A DNA stretch of 64,000 nt from Taklimakanibacter sp049323275 (GTDB lineage: Bacteria > Pseudomonadota > Alphaproteobacteria > Rhizobiales > Aestuariivirgaceae). Shown here piece by piece: positions 36,097 to 45,758 of the stretch (position 1 is the stretch's first letter; every line of letters starts with the position of its first letter). The notes beneath the pieces are model-generated. The model ran no database searches. It was not told the DNA's origin and was given only the letters and a program-made list of their open reading frames with translations. Position numbers and translations under genes: made by a program. The stretch lies in the NCBI GenBank assembly GCA_049323275.1, contig JBMOOM010000067.1, positions 9,716 through 73,715 of the forward strand, given 5' to 3'.

Positions 36097-36567
36097 TCAT
36101 TTGGCGGCTTTTCGGTACTTCTCGTCGATGGCATCCATCTTGGCGACCTTGGGCGCGGAGCGCCCGCCCTGGAATTCGGCATTGAGCCAGATATCGGTGA
36201 GCATCTTCGCCACCGCCGGTCCGACGATGAGCTGGCCGAAAGTGATGATCTGCGCGTTGTTGGACGCCATGGCGCGTTCGGCCGTATAGGGGTCCATCAC
36301 CGGCACGGCGCGCACGCCCGGCACCTTGTTGGCGGTGATCGCCATGCCCGCACCGGTCCCGCAGACCAGGATGCCGCGCGGATAGTCGCCGCGCCCGACG
36401 GCTTCCGCCACCTTCACGCCGATATCGGGATAATCGACCGGATTGCTGTCGACGACGCCCATATCCTTCACCTCATAGCCCTTGGTCTTGAGATGCTCGA
36501 CCAAGGTGTTCTTGAGCTCGAGGCCCAGATGGTCGGCGCCGATGGCGATGGATTTCTTCTCAGTCAT
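36097..36567 (-). CDS. rpiB: RpiB-family sugar-phosphate isomerase
   Basis: This enzyme interconverts ribose 5-phosphate and ribulose 5-phosphate or, in catabolic paralogues, allose 6-phosphate or tetrulose phosphates. The 156-residue protein has KSIAIGADHLGLELKNTLVEHL (phosphate and substrate loop), DYPDIGVKVAEAVGRGDYPRGILVCGTGAGMAITANKVPGVRA (catalytic Cys in LVCGTG, oxyanion hole GTGAG) and MASNNAQIITFGQLIVG. The length is normal. Its position among polyol genes argues for a catabolic rather than housekeeping role. It follows the GpsA-like gene by 18 bases. Confidence 0.9.
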   Translation of the reverse strand: MTEKKSIAIGADHLGLELKNTLVEHLKTKGYEVKDMGVVDSNPVDYPDIGVKVAEAVGRGDYPRGILVCGTGAGMAITANKVPGVRAVPVMDPYTAERAMASNNAQIITFGQLIVGPAVAKMLTDIWLNAEFQGGRSAPKVAKMDAIDEKYRKAAK

Positions 36568-36585
36568 GGCACACTCCGTATTCGG

Positions 36586-37644
36586 TCACGCGTAACGATG
36601 CAACTTGCCCCAGGGCATCACGAGCTTGTCATTGGCGGTGAGCGCCTGGAGCAAAGCGGACGTCACCGGCAGCTCGGCGGCATCGAGCTTGCCCGCCGCC
36701 ATCAATTGTCTGAGCGTCGACGCCAGGGCGATGCCGAGCTCGGCGCCTTCGATCGTATCATCTTTCATCGGTCCCGCCTTGACCTCGGCGTAAGACAGGC
36801 CGAGCCCCAGCTGCCGGCCGAGCCTCGAATTGCGCCCCGCCTGGCAGGTCACATAGAGGTCACCGGCGCCCGGCATGCCCCATACGCTTCTGGCGTCGCC
36901 GCCCATATAACGCGCCAGCACCATCATCTCGGCGATCGCCTGGTCGAAGATCACCGAGGCGGCATTGAAGTTGAAAGCATTGTTCTCGGACGGCGGCGCC
37001 TTTTCATGCTGGCCCGCCGCCCAGCCGACCGAGATGGCGAAGAAATTCTTGAAGGCGGCGCAGAGCTCGACGCCGGCCATGTCGTCCGAGACGCGCGGAT
37101 GATAATAATCGGTCTCGAGCCAGGAGCAGAGCTTGGCCGCAAGCCCTTCGGTGCGAGAGGTGATCACGACGCCGGTCTGCCGGCGCACCGCGAGCTCACC
37201 CGCGATACAGGGGCCGCCGACGGCGGCGAGATCGAGTGTCATGCCGGTGCGGCGTTTCACTTCCGCCTGGACGAAATCGGGCAGCGTCAGGATGGCGCCA
37301 TCCTTCGGCATCAGGCCCTTGGTGATCATTATCACCGGCACCGGCTTCTTCAGCGTCTCGCACAAGCGGTCGATGGCCCAGCCGACGCCGGCCGAGCTGA
37401 CGCCCAGGAGAACGAGATCGGTGTCGTCGCCAAGCGCCATGGCGAAATCGCTATGAGTGAAGGCCCTCACCCCATCGGGCAGCTTCACATCGAGACGCGG
37501 ATGCCGGCCGGTCCTGGCGACGCTGTCGATGATCGTCTGGTCGAGATGCGTGCCGACGAGGCGAACCTCATGGCCTTTGTCGCGGGCGGGGAGAACCATC
37601 GCCGAGCCCATGACGCCGGCACCGAGTATCGTGATGACCGCCAT
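36586..37644 (-). CDS. NAD(P)-dependent glycerol-3-phosphate dehydrogenase-like protein
   Basis: The 352-residue protein has the GpsA plan: Rossmann motif VITILGAGVMGSAMVLPARDKGHEV at about 3-27, VIMITKGLMPKDG, VGGPCIAGELAVRRQTGVVI, ELCAAFKNFFAISVGWAAG with the catalytic Lys, and GAGDLYVTCQAGRNSRLGRQLG. It differs from housekeeping GpsA in several places (for example FNFNAASVIFDQAIAEMMVLA). It sits in a polyol region, so it more likely acts on another alditol phosphate or ketose phosphate. It is unlikely to be the only biosynthetic GpsA of the organism. Confidence 0.75.
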   Translation of the reverse strand: MAVITILGAGVMGSAMVLPARDKGHEVRLVGTHLDQTIIDSVARTGRHPRLDVKLPDGVRAFTHSDFAMALGDDTDLVLLGVSSAGVGWAIDRLCETLKKPVPVIMITKGLMPKDGAILTLPDFVQAEVKRRTGMTLDLAAVGGPCIAGELAVRRQTGVVITSRTEGLAAKLCSWLETDYYHPRVSDDMAGVELCAAFKNFFAISVGWAAGQHEKAPPSENNAFNFNAASVIFDQAIAEMMVLARYMGGDARSVWGMPGAGDLYVTCQAGRNSRLGRQLGLGLSYAEVKAGPMKDDTIEGAELGIALASTLRQLMAAGKLDAAELPVTSALLQALTANDKLVMPWGKLHRYA

Positions 37645-37663
37645 TTTTACACCGTGCGGAGAG

Positions 37664-38003
37664 AATTTATTGGGTCCCGGCTTTCGCCGGGATGACGATA
37701 ATGGGGCGAGCCTTCAAAGAACCGCAACATCACTCTCCTCCTACTCCGTCATCCCGGCGAAAGCCGGGATCCATTCAATAAGCACAACCTGGTAAGCGCT
37801 GCCCGCTTCCGGAGAATTCAATGGGTCCCGGCTTGCGCCGGGATGACGATCATGGGGTGAGCACAACACTCTCATCTCACATTCCATCACTCTCTATTTC
37901 GTCATCCCGGCGAAAGCCGGGATCCATTCAATACGCACAACCTGGGAAGCGCTGCCTGCTTCCGGAGAATTTATTGGATCCCGGCTTTCGCCGGGATGAC
38001 GGT
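37664..38003. repeat. Tandem array of family 1 palindromic doublets
   Basis: Right-type arms begin near 37670, 37821 and 37974 and left-type arms near 37746 and 37899, giving about 2.3 copies of a 151-153 base unit. The loop between arms (GCACAACCTGG...GCTTCCGGA) is also conserved between copies, which shows that whole units were duplicated. It fills the 373-base gap between the GpsA-like and ATPase genes; I see no gene in it. Confidence 0.85.
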
Positions 38004-38017
38004 AAAAGGCAGCTCCG

Positions 38018-39088
<1,071 letters not shown>

Positions 39089-39103
39089 GTGCTGTCCCGT
39101 CCC

Positions 39104-40435
39104 CTATTGCGTATCACGTGAAAGGAAGTCGTCGAGTAGCCCCGCATCGTCCGCCAGATCGAGGAAGGACCAGCGGTTGCGCACGTCGCGGGCATATTTC
39201 ATCGCATCGCGCCAGATCTTGCGCGGCAGATTCATCTCGGTCGCGGTGGTGGGGCCGCCCGCCGCCTTGAGCGCCTTCTCCATCTCGGCCGGGTCCATCA
39301 CGAAGGCCTTGAGCTCCTCGCGCAATTGCGGCCAGAGATCGGCCAGTTTGGCGTTGAACTCATCGGCGCCCTTTTTGTCGAAGGCCTTCTTCTTGGCTTC
39401 CGCATAGCACATGCTGCCGATCTCGCGGCCATAACGGTCGATGAACTCCGCCTCGACGATATGGGTCGGCCTGATCTTCGGCGCCGTGTCGAGCCTGAGC
39501 AGCTCGCTCTGCAGCCGGGCGATGGCGAGCGAGGCGACGCCGACCTGCTGGCCATGGGTGGTGCCGGGATGGGCGGGGCCAGCGAACATGTCGATCCAGT
39601 GCGACACCTGATGCTCGCCCATCGAGCCGTGATGCGAGATGCCGGTGAAGCACACGCCGAGGCCGCACAAAGTGAGCACGCGGTGCAGATAGCCATTGGC
39701 GGCGACCTCATGCCGGGCGAGGCCGGAGGCGGCCCTGAGCATCGGCGCCTCGTCATCCTTCTGCAGCACATAGGGCACGGATGAATAGAAGGTGCCGAAG
39801 AGACGATGCGAGGCCCACCAGTCGATCTGCGCGGTGGAGCGGCACAGACAGTCGCCGAGCCCCGCGGCCGACAGCCAGGTCGGCGCGTCGGCCGACACTT
39901 TGAGGTCGAGGAAGATGCCGTGCGGCGCATGGGCCGGCAGCGAGGTCTTGTAGCCATTGGCGAGCGTCACCGAGGCGGTCGACGCCGCATAGCCGTTCAT
40001 CGAGGCGGCGGTGCCGAAAGTGGCATAGGGCCTGCCGTCCTTGAAGGTCGCGTATTTGCAGGTGTCGCTCAGCGCCCCCGAGCCCACCGCGATCAGCGCA
40101 TCGGCATGGCGGGTTTTCTCCTGGACAGCTGAGATGGTCGGCTCGTCGCATTCCATATTGCCGGGCATCACGATCTCCTCGATCGTGCCGAGCGCCTTCA
40201 GTTCCCGGGCGACGCGCCGGCCCATAGCCTCGACCGTATTGGCGTCGGAGACGACGGCGATCCGCTTGCCGAGCTTCAGGGGGGCGACGATATCGGCGGC
40301 GCCGCCATCGAGCGTGTCGGCGATGAGGATGGTCTTGAACGGCACGCGTGCCGGCTTGCCGGTCTCGGGATCGGCCCATCTGCCGTCGACCACGTCGCCG
40401 ATGAGCTGGTTCCAGTCGCGCATGGCTTCCGTCAT
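39104..40435 (-). CDS. Iron-containing alcohol dehydrogenase, sn-glycerol-1-phosphate dehydrogenase (AraM)-like
   Basis: The 443-residue protein fits the Fe-ADH_2/G1PDH group. It has ADALIAVGSGALSDTCKYATF and YATFGTAASMNGYAASTASVTLANG (NAD and phosphate binding, metal Asp region), AAGLGDCLCRSTAQIDWW, and HHGSMGEHQVSHWIDMF with later HGQQVGVASL, which provide the metal-binding His residues. AraM of Bacillus subtilis and archaeal G1PDH use glycerol 1-phosphate; other relatives oxidise longer alditol phosphates. The ATG at 40435 overlaps the kinase stop by four bases, so substrate phosphorylation and oxidation are probably coupled here. Confidence 0.8.
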   Translation of the reverse strand: MTEAMRDWNQLIGDVVDGRWADPETGKPARVPFKTILIADTLDGGAADIVAPLKLGKRIAVVSDANTVEAMGRRVARELKALGTIEEIVMPGNMECDEPTISAVQEKTRHADALIAVGSGALSDTCKYATFKDGRPYATFGTAASMNGYAASTASVTLANGYKTSLPAHAPHGIFLDLKVSADAPTWLSAAGLGDCLCRSTAQIDWWASHRLFGTFYSSVPYVLQKDDEAPMLRAASGLARHEVAANGYLHRVLTLCGLGVCFTGISHHGSMGEHQVSHWIDMFAGPAHPGTTHGQQVGVASLAIARLQSELLRLDTAPKIRPTHIVEAEFIDRYGREIGSMCYAEAKKKAFDKKGADEFNAKLADLWPQLREELKAFVMDPAEMEKALKAAGGPTTATEMNLPRKIWRDAMKYARDVRNRWSFLDLADDAGLLDDFLSRDTQ

Positions 40436-41958
40436 TGAGGTGCTCCTTGGGCAAAGGCGGCCATGCGTGCATTCCATTTCGAAAGAGACGGCCAGAGATC
40501 GGCATAGAGGGCGGCAAGCTCGGCATAACGCGCCTGAGCCTTGCTGTCCGGGGTGAAGGTCCTGGTGAGATCGCCGGTCATATTGCGGGCGGCCTCGATG
40601 ACGCCCGGATACCAGCCGGCGCCGGTCGCCGCCGCGGCGGCCGCACCCAGCGACGACGCCTCGACGGTCGTCGAGCGGACGACCTTGCGGCCCGACGCAT
40701 CGGCGATGATCTGGCACCAGAGATCGGACGCCGCGCCGCCGCCGATGGCGACGAAATGATCGATGGGCTGCGTCACCCGGGCGATGCGCTCGGTGACCAT
40801 GGCCTGCTCCAGCGCCACGCCTTCGAGCAAAGCGCGATAGACATCGCCGCGCCGGTGCGAGGCGGTGAGGCCGGCGATGACGCCGCGCGCATGGGGATCC
40901 CAATAGGGCGTCATCGAGCCCGACCAGTAGGGCACCAGCGCCAGGCCGTTGGCGCCGATCGGCGAGCCCGCCGCTTCCGCCTCGAGCGTCTTGAAGATCT
41001 GCGGGTTCTTCGCCGGGTCGATGTTGAAGAGCTGCTCCACCATCCAGTTGACCAGGAAGGTGCCGGTGCGCAGGCAGGATTCATAGATATAGCCGGTCTC
41101 GGCGATCGCCTTCATGGTGCGGAAGGCGGGATCATGGGCATAGGTCTCGCCGAAGCTTCCCGACACGACCGCGGTGCCGAGATTGAGATAGGCGCGGCCC
41201 TTCTCGAAGACATTGGCGCCGGTGCCGGCGCATTGCCCGTCGCCGCCGCCCGCCACGACCGCCACGTCACGCGGGAGTCCCGTCGCCTTCGCCGCCGCTT
41301 CGGTGAGGGTTGCGATCTTCTGGCCGGGTTGCGCCAGCCGGGGCAGTTGCGCGCGGGTGAGCCCGACGGCATCGATGAGCGTGTCGGACCAGTCCTGCGC
41401 CGCCATGTCGAGCAGCCCCATCGGATCGGCGGAGGCGGTGGACGTGACCCACTGGCCGGTCAGATGATGGATGAGGACGCCATGAACCTCGGCGGTCTTG
41501 GCGGTCTTGCGCCAGATCTCCGGCATATGGGCGTCGAACCAGGCGCAGCGATAGAGGCAGGGCGTCAGATCGACGGGCTTGCCGGAGATGCGATGGATCT
41601 CCGAGCGGCCGATCTTCCGCGCGAGCCGTTCGATCTCGGAACGGCCGCGCTCGTCCAGCCACAAAGTACCCGGGCGCAGCGGTGTGTCCTGCGCATCGAA
41701 CTGCGCGAAGCTTTCGCGCTGATTGGAAATGGCGATGGCGGCGATCCGCTCCGGCTTCACCTTGACGAGCAGTTCGCGGATCGCCGTCTCGGCCGAATGC
41801 CGCCAGTCTTCCGCCCGCTGCTCGAACCAGCCGGCTTGCGGATTGGCGAGCGCGATCTGGGCACGGCCTTCGCCTTGCGCATTGCCGTCGCGGTCGAAGG
41901 CGATGGCCTTGGCGGCGGTGGTCGAGGAATCGAGGCCGATGACGAGGTCGCGGGTCAT
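40432..41958 (-). CDS. FGGY-family carbohydrate/polyol kinase
   Basis: The 508-residue kinase has the amino-terminal phosphate motif LVIGLDSSTTAAKAIAFDRDG, ISNQRESFAQFD, GTLWLDERG, VAVVAGGGDGQCAGTGANV, YLNLGTAVVSGSFG and FVAIGGGAASDLWCQIIAD, so both FGGY halves are complete. It resembles xylulose, glycerol and alditol kinases without clearly matching one. ATG at 41958 is used; an upstream in-frame TTG at 41970 lacks support. Because the next gene encodes an alditol-phosphate-type dehydrogenase in overlapping frame, an imported alditol is the best guess for the substrate. Confidence 0.82.
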   Translation of the reverse strand: MTRDLVIGLDSSTTAAKAIAFDRDGNAQGEGRAQIALANPQAGWFEQRAEDWRHSAETAIRELLVKVKPERIAAIAISNQRESFAQFDAQDTPLRPGTLWLDERGRSEIERLARKIGRSEIHRISGKPVDLTPCLYRCAWFDAHMPEIWRKTAKTAEVHGVLIHHLTGQWVTSTASADPMGLLDMAAQDWSDTLIDAVGLTRAQLPRLAQPGQKIATLTEAAAKATGLPRDVAVVAGGGDGQCAGTGANVFEKGRAYLNLGTAVVSGSFGETYAHDPAFRTMKAIAETGYIYESCLRTGTFLVNWMVEQLFNIDPAKNPQIFKTLEAEAAGSPIGANGLALVPYWSGSMTPYWDPHARGVIAGLTASHRRGDVYRALLEGVALEQAMVTERIARVTQPIDHFVAIGGGAASDLWCQIIADASGRKVVRSTTVEASSLGAAAAAATGAGWYPGVIEAARNMTGDLTRTFTPDSKAQARYAELAALYADLWPSLSKWNARMAAFAQGAPQ

Positions 41959-42018
41959 GTTACCGGTCAAAAAATCGGCGGAGACGGGATCATCCGTCTC
42001 CGCCCAGTCCAGGGAGTA

Positions 42019-43542
42019 TCAGAGAAGGCCGGCGTCTTCGACGGCCTTGTTGATCAGGCTGGCCACGTTGTCCATGCACTTCTTGGCATCGCCGCCATAG
42101 TCCTGATTGGTGAGCAGCTTGCCGAGCTCGACCGGAATCTCGTTGTTGGAGAAGCCCGCCCACAAAGGCATGTCGGGTTCGGACGCCATGACATTGTCGA
42201 TCGTCCACTTCACCGTCTCGAGATGGCGCGTGGTGCCGGGGCCGACCACCGCCTTCGCCTTGACCCGCGGGTCGTCGAAAGAGGACAGGCGCATCGGCGC
42301 GAAGCCGCCGAGCAGCGTGCAGCGGGTCATGATCTCCTTCGAGCAGGCCCACTGCATGAAGATCCAGGCGGCGTCGAGATTCTTGGAGTATTTCGACAGG
42401 CCGAGGATCGAGCCGCCCTGGTGGCCGACATTGGGGATCTCGCCGAAACCCGCATCCGCCACGGCGCGCACGCCGGTCATGGAGGAGATCGGGTGCAGCG
42501 GCTCCCACAGGCCCTTCACCTTCGAATCATCGGCATCGAGGCCGGGGAAGAACTCGTCCCAGCTGTTCACCAGCGCCACCTGGCCGGCCTGCATCATCTG
42601 GAACTGGCCATCCCAGGTCGAGGCGGTCGACTGCGGCGGGGCGTTCTTCAGCATCTCCTGGTACCACTGGAGACCCTTGATGCCCTGCTCGTCATTGCCG
42701 GCGAACTTCTTGTCCTTGCCGAAGATCGAGCCGCCATGGCCCCACACCGCCGCGGTCCAGTCGCATTCGAGCGAATAGTGGCCCGACTTGGCCTGGAGGC
42801 CGGTGCCGAAGATGCCATTGGCCTTCTCGGCCTCTGTGATCGCCTTCACGCCTGCGGTGAACTCGTCGAAATTGGTTGGCGGCTTGATGCCGTGCTTCTC
42901 GAGGATGTCCTTGCGATACATGGTGATGAAGATCGGGATGTCGAACGGGATGCCCGCCCACTTGCCGTCATAGAGGGCGAGACCTTCGACCAGCGGCTTG
43001 GAGAAGTCGTCGAAGTCGAAGCCCGGCATCGCCAGGTCGGGCTTGTCCTTGTAGTACTGCGTCGGGTCGACGGTGTCCTGCGCGAAGGTCGCGACCCAGG
43101 ACTGATCGAGATAATAGACGTCATAGGTGCCGAGCTGGCCCTGCACGTCCTGCGTCGCCTTGGCGAGCACCTGCTCGAGCGGCACGATCTCGATTTCGAC
43201 CTCGATGCCGGTGGCCTCGGTGAACTCACCCTTGATCTGGTTGAGGACGACGGTGGGCGGTGTCGCTTCCGAGGTGTAGCGCACCTTGGTGCCCTTGAAC
43301 TGGCCGCCGACATCCTTGAGCCACTTGGTCATCTCTTCCGGCGTCTGCGCATAGGCCGCATTGCCGCCGAGATTGCCGCGGAAGGGCCGCGTCGAGCCGA
43401 GAAGGCCCGAGGCGAAGGCCGAGAAGCCGATGCCGGCCATGCCGGTCTTGCGCAGGAAGTCGCGCTTGGAGATGCGCCGCGCCGCGAAGTCGCGGGCGGT
43501 GTCGATGATGAAGGTCTTCTTATCGTAATCCTTGAAACTCAT
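42019..43542 (-). CDS. ABC importer substrate-binding protein (UgpB/MalE-type, family 1)
   Basis: The 507-residue precursor is a large family 1 binding protein. It has an unusually long amino-terminal region before the signal core: ARRISKRDFLRKTGMAGIGFSAFASGLL at about 22-49 looks like a twin-arginine-type signal (RRISKRDFLRK) placed inside an extended n-region, with cleavage after AYAQ near 66. The mature part has VRYTSEATPPTVVLNQIKGEFTEATGIEVEIEIV and TYDVYYLDQSWVATFAQDT. GGGAGGAATTC before the ATG supports the start. It lies after the two permeases and before the polyol kinase on the same strand. Confidence 0.85.
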   Translation of the reverse strand: MSFKDYDKKTFIIDTARDFAARRISKRDFLRKTGMAGIGFSAFASGLLGSTRPFRGNLGGNAAYAQTPEEMTKWLKDVGGQFKGTKVRYTSEATPPTVVLNQIKGEFTEATGIEVEIEIVPLEQVLAKATQDVQGQLGTYDVYYLDQSWVATFAQDTVDPTQYYKDKPDLAMPGFDFDDFSKPLVEGLALYDGKWAGIPFDIPIFITMYRKDILEKHGIKPPTNFDEFTAGVKAITEAEKANGIFGTGLQAKSGHYSLECDWTAAVWGHGGSIFGKDKKFAGNDEQGIKGLQWYQEMLKNAPPQSTASTWDGQFQMMQAGQVALVNSWDEFFPGLDADDSKVKGLWEPLHPISSMTGVRAVADAGFGEIPNVGHQGGSILGLSKYSKNLDAAWIFMQWACSKEIMTRCTLLGGFAPMRLSSFDDPRVKAKAVVGPGTTRHLETVKWTIDNVMASEPDMPLWAGFSNNEIPVELGKLLTNQDYGGDAKKCMDNVASLINKAVEDAGLL

Positions 43543-43584
43543 GAATTCCTCCCATGGGTTGCGTAGTATGTGCTCGTCCGCGCC

Positions 43585-44493
43585 TCACTCCTTGAGTGAG
43601 CCGAGTGTCAGGCCGCGGACCAGATGCCGTTGAACCAGAAGAATGAAGATGAAGCCGGGCAGGATCGCCGCCGTGCCGAGCGCCGAGATGAAGCCCCATT
43701 CCGAGCCGGTCGAGGTGACGAAAGTGGTGATCTTGACCGGCACGGTGCGGATGATCGTGGTGAGGAAGAGCGACAGCAGGAATTCCGTCCACGAGAAGAT
43801 GAAGCACAGCACCGCCGCCGCGGCGACGCCGCCGCGCACCATCGGCAGCACCACCTTGACGAAGGTCTGCCAGCGCGTGGCCCCGTCGATCATCGCCGCC
43901 TCGTCGACATCCTTCGGCACGTCGTCGAAGAAGGATTTGAGGAGGAGCACCGCGATCGGCAGATTCATCAGCGCATGGATGAGGATGAGGCCGATATAGC
44001 CGAGAAGGAGATTGTCGGTGTCGCGCATGCCGGCGACCTTGTACATGCCGACCAGCGGCACGATGATCGCGATCGGCGGCAGGAAGCGCTGGCCGAGCAC
44101 CCAGTTGAGGAAGCCGTCGCGGCCGCGGAAGCGCATGCGCGACAGGGCATAGGCGGCGAGCACCGCGATGATGATGGTGAGGCCGGTCGAGCCGACCGCG
44201 ACGATGATCGAATCGGCGATGGTCTGGCGTGAATCATAGGAGCTGGTGCCGCCGACGCCGAAGGTCGAGCCGCTTTCGATGGCGATCTCGGCGCGCGACC
44301 AGCCGAGCAGCACGACGGCATAGTTGATGAGGGTGGGTACGAAGTCGAAGACGACGACCTTGTCCTTGTTGAAGATCGCATACATCGGCTTGATCGAGGT
44401 CAAGGCCCACCAGAACAGCGGGAACATGAAGATCGCCACGACCACGACCGCGGTGATGTCGCGCAAGGTTCGTTTGAGCAGAGACTGTTCCAT
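43585..44493 (-). CDS. Polyol/sugar ABC importer permease 2 (MalG/UgpE type)
   Basis: The 302-residue inner-membrane protein starts MEQSLLKRTLRDITAVVVVAIFMFPLFWWA and has six predicted helices. DVDEAAMIDGATRWQTFVKVVLPMVR is the EAA loop that contacts the ATPase. Its ATG overlaps the permease 1 stop by one base. The frame is open far upstream inside permease 1, but that is the shadow of the other gene. It pairs with permease 1 to form the channel. Confidence 0.9.
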   Translation of the reverse strand: MEQSLLKRTLRDITAVVVVAIFMFPLFWWALTSIKPMYAIFNKDKVVVFDFVPTLINYAVVLLGWSRAEIAIESGSTFGVGGTSSYDSRQTIADSIIVAVGSTGLTIIIAVLAAYALSRMRFRGRDGFLNWVLGQRFLPPIAIIVPLVGMYKVAGMRDTDNLLLGYIGLILIHALMNLPIAVLLLKSFFDDVPKDVDEAAMIDGATRWQTFVKVVLPMVRGGVAAAAVLCFIFSWTEFLLSLFLTTIIRTVPVKITTFVTSTGSEWGFISALGTAAILPGFIFILLVQRHLVRGLTLGSLKE

Positions 44494-45413
44494 CAGAGCT
44501 TCACCCGGAAAATCTTCATGAACAGGCTCGACGCGACGATCACCAGGATCAGGGTGATGAGCGACAGCGTCGAGGCATAGGGGAAATCGCCGTTGAAATA
44601 GATGCGGCCGGAATAGGAGGTGAGCGTCTCGGTGGCGGTGCCCGGCCCCGAATCCGTCATCACTTTCACATAGTCGAAGATACGGAACAGATCGATGCCG
44701 CGGATGAGGACGGCGATGGCGATCACCTTCGACATCATCGGCAGCGTCAGCTTGAAGAAGGCCTGTACCGCGGAGGCCCCGTCGATCGCCGCCGCCTCGA
44801 AGGGCTCCTTCGGCAAAGAGCGCAGGCCCGCCAGCATGATCAGCACCATGAACGGTGTCCATTGCCAGATATCGGCGAGAAGCACGCCGGCGAGCGCGGT
44901 CGAACTCGTCGCCAGGATCGGGTATTGCGGCGACCACAGGCCGATGGCGTAGAGCGAGCGCGACAGCACGCCGAAGGAGCCGTCGAGCATCAGCAGGAAC
45001 ATCATGCCGGTGACGGCGGGCGGCACCACCAGCGGCAAGGTCATGAGCGCGCGGAGCACGCCATAGCCTTTTCGGTCGCTGTCGAGCAGCAGCGCGATCA
45101 GGAGCCCGAGCACCAGCTGGATGACGAGCGCGATGCCGGTATAGAGGAAGGTGGTGGCGATCGCATCCCAGACGCGCTGGTCGCCGAAGGCCTTCATCCA
45201 GTTGTAGTCGGGGTCGAAGACATTGAGCCGCGTGACCGGGTTGCGCTTATGCAGCGACAGCCACAGCGCATAAAGCAGCGGATAGATGCCGAAGATGATC
45301 ATCAGCGCCGAGGCCGGCAGCAGCCAGGGCAAGGGATGCTCGGAGGAAAGCCAGCGCCATTTGGGCAGGAACCCGCCGGACGAACGGTCTTGCGCCACCG
45401 CCGCCTCGCTCAT
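44493..45413 (-). CDS. Polyol/sugar ABC importer permease 1 (MalF/UgpA type)
   Basis: The 306-residue inner-membrane protein has HPLPWLLPASALMIIFGIYPLLYALWLSLHKRN as its first helix region and PKEPFEAAAIDGASAVQAFFKLTLPMMSK as the EAA loop. The start at 45413 (MSEAAVAQDRSS) is the most likely; an earlier in-frame codon at 45431 is possible and neither has a strong ribosome-binding site. It is the first gene of the minus-strand polyol operon, so the operon promoter should lie in 45414-45758. Confidence 0.88.
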   Translation of the reverse strand: MSEAAVAQDRSSGGFLPKWRWLSSEHPLPWLLPASALMIIFGIYPLLYALWLSLHKRNPVTRLNVFDPDYNWMKAFGDQRVWDAIATTFLYTGIALVIQLVLGLLIALLLDSDRKGYGVLRALMTLPLVVPPAVTGMMFLLMLDGSFGVLSRSLYAIGLWSPQYPILATSSTALAGVLLADIWQWTPFMVLIMLAGLRSLPKEPFEAAAIDGASAVQAFFKLTLPMMSKVIAIAVLIRGIDLFRIFDYVKVMTDSGPGTATETLTSYSGRIYFNGDFPYASTLSLITLILVIVASSLFMKIFRVKL

Positions 45414-45758
45414 GCGCGGGCACCGGCACAAAACAGGATCGCACCGCCTGCACTTGCGGTCATCGAGAGGCCTCCCATCGGTCCTTCCGGCAGCTTTGAA
45501 CTTTTGTAATCTCGCCGGAACAAATGTTATCGGAGTAAACGCGTCCCCGCGGCCCCTGTCAACCCTGGATTTCCGGACATGCCGCGGGACGGGCAGCCGA
45601 GGTCCGACACAACGTCAAGTAATCATTAGAAAATCTATCGCGGCGCGTGAGCTTTTCTGGTTTGGCCGGGGAGCCACACTTTGCTGTGAGAAACCGGTCA
45701 ATCGAGTTGCCGGACCGGACGGATGACGTTACTGCCGGCCTACAAGGAGAAAAACACG
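45414..45758. promoter_or_regulatory. Divergent intergenic region, probable promoters
   Basis: These 345 bases separate the polyol operon from the nitrate/taurine-type importer. I see no gene in them. An AT-richer patch at 45495-45545 contains AACAAATGTT (45519-45528), a near-palindrome within CGGAACAAATGTTATCGG that could be an operator for the polyol operon. A strong ribosome-binding site (AAGGAGA, 45744-45750) ends the region on the right. Confidence 0.4.

Noticed and set aside
37664..38003. Possible CRISPR array
   Set aside because: The regularly spaced repeats are inverted pairs with a conserved loop and a period near 152 bases, not direct repeats with unique spacers, and no cas genes are present.
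40435..43566. Open frame of about 1040 codons on the plus strand
   Set aside because: It lies antisense to the polyol kinase and binding-protein genes, is rich in Arg, Gly, Asp and His as expected from the reverse of GC-rich codons, and shows no domain pattern.
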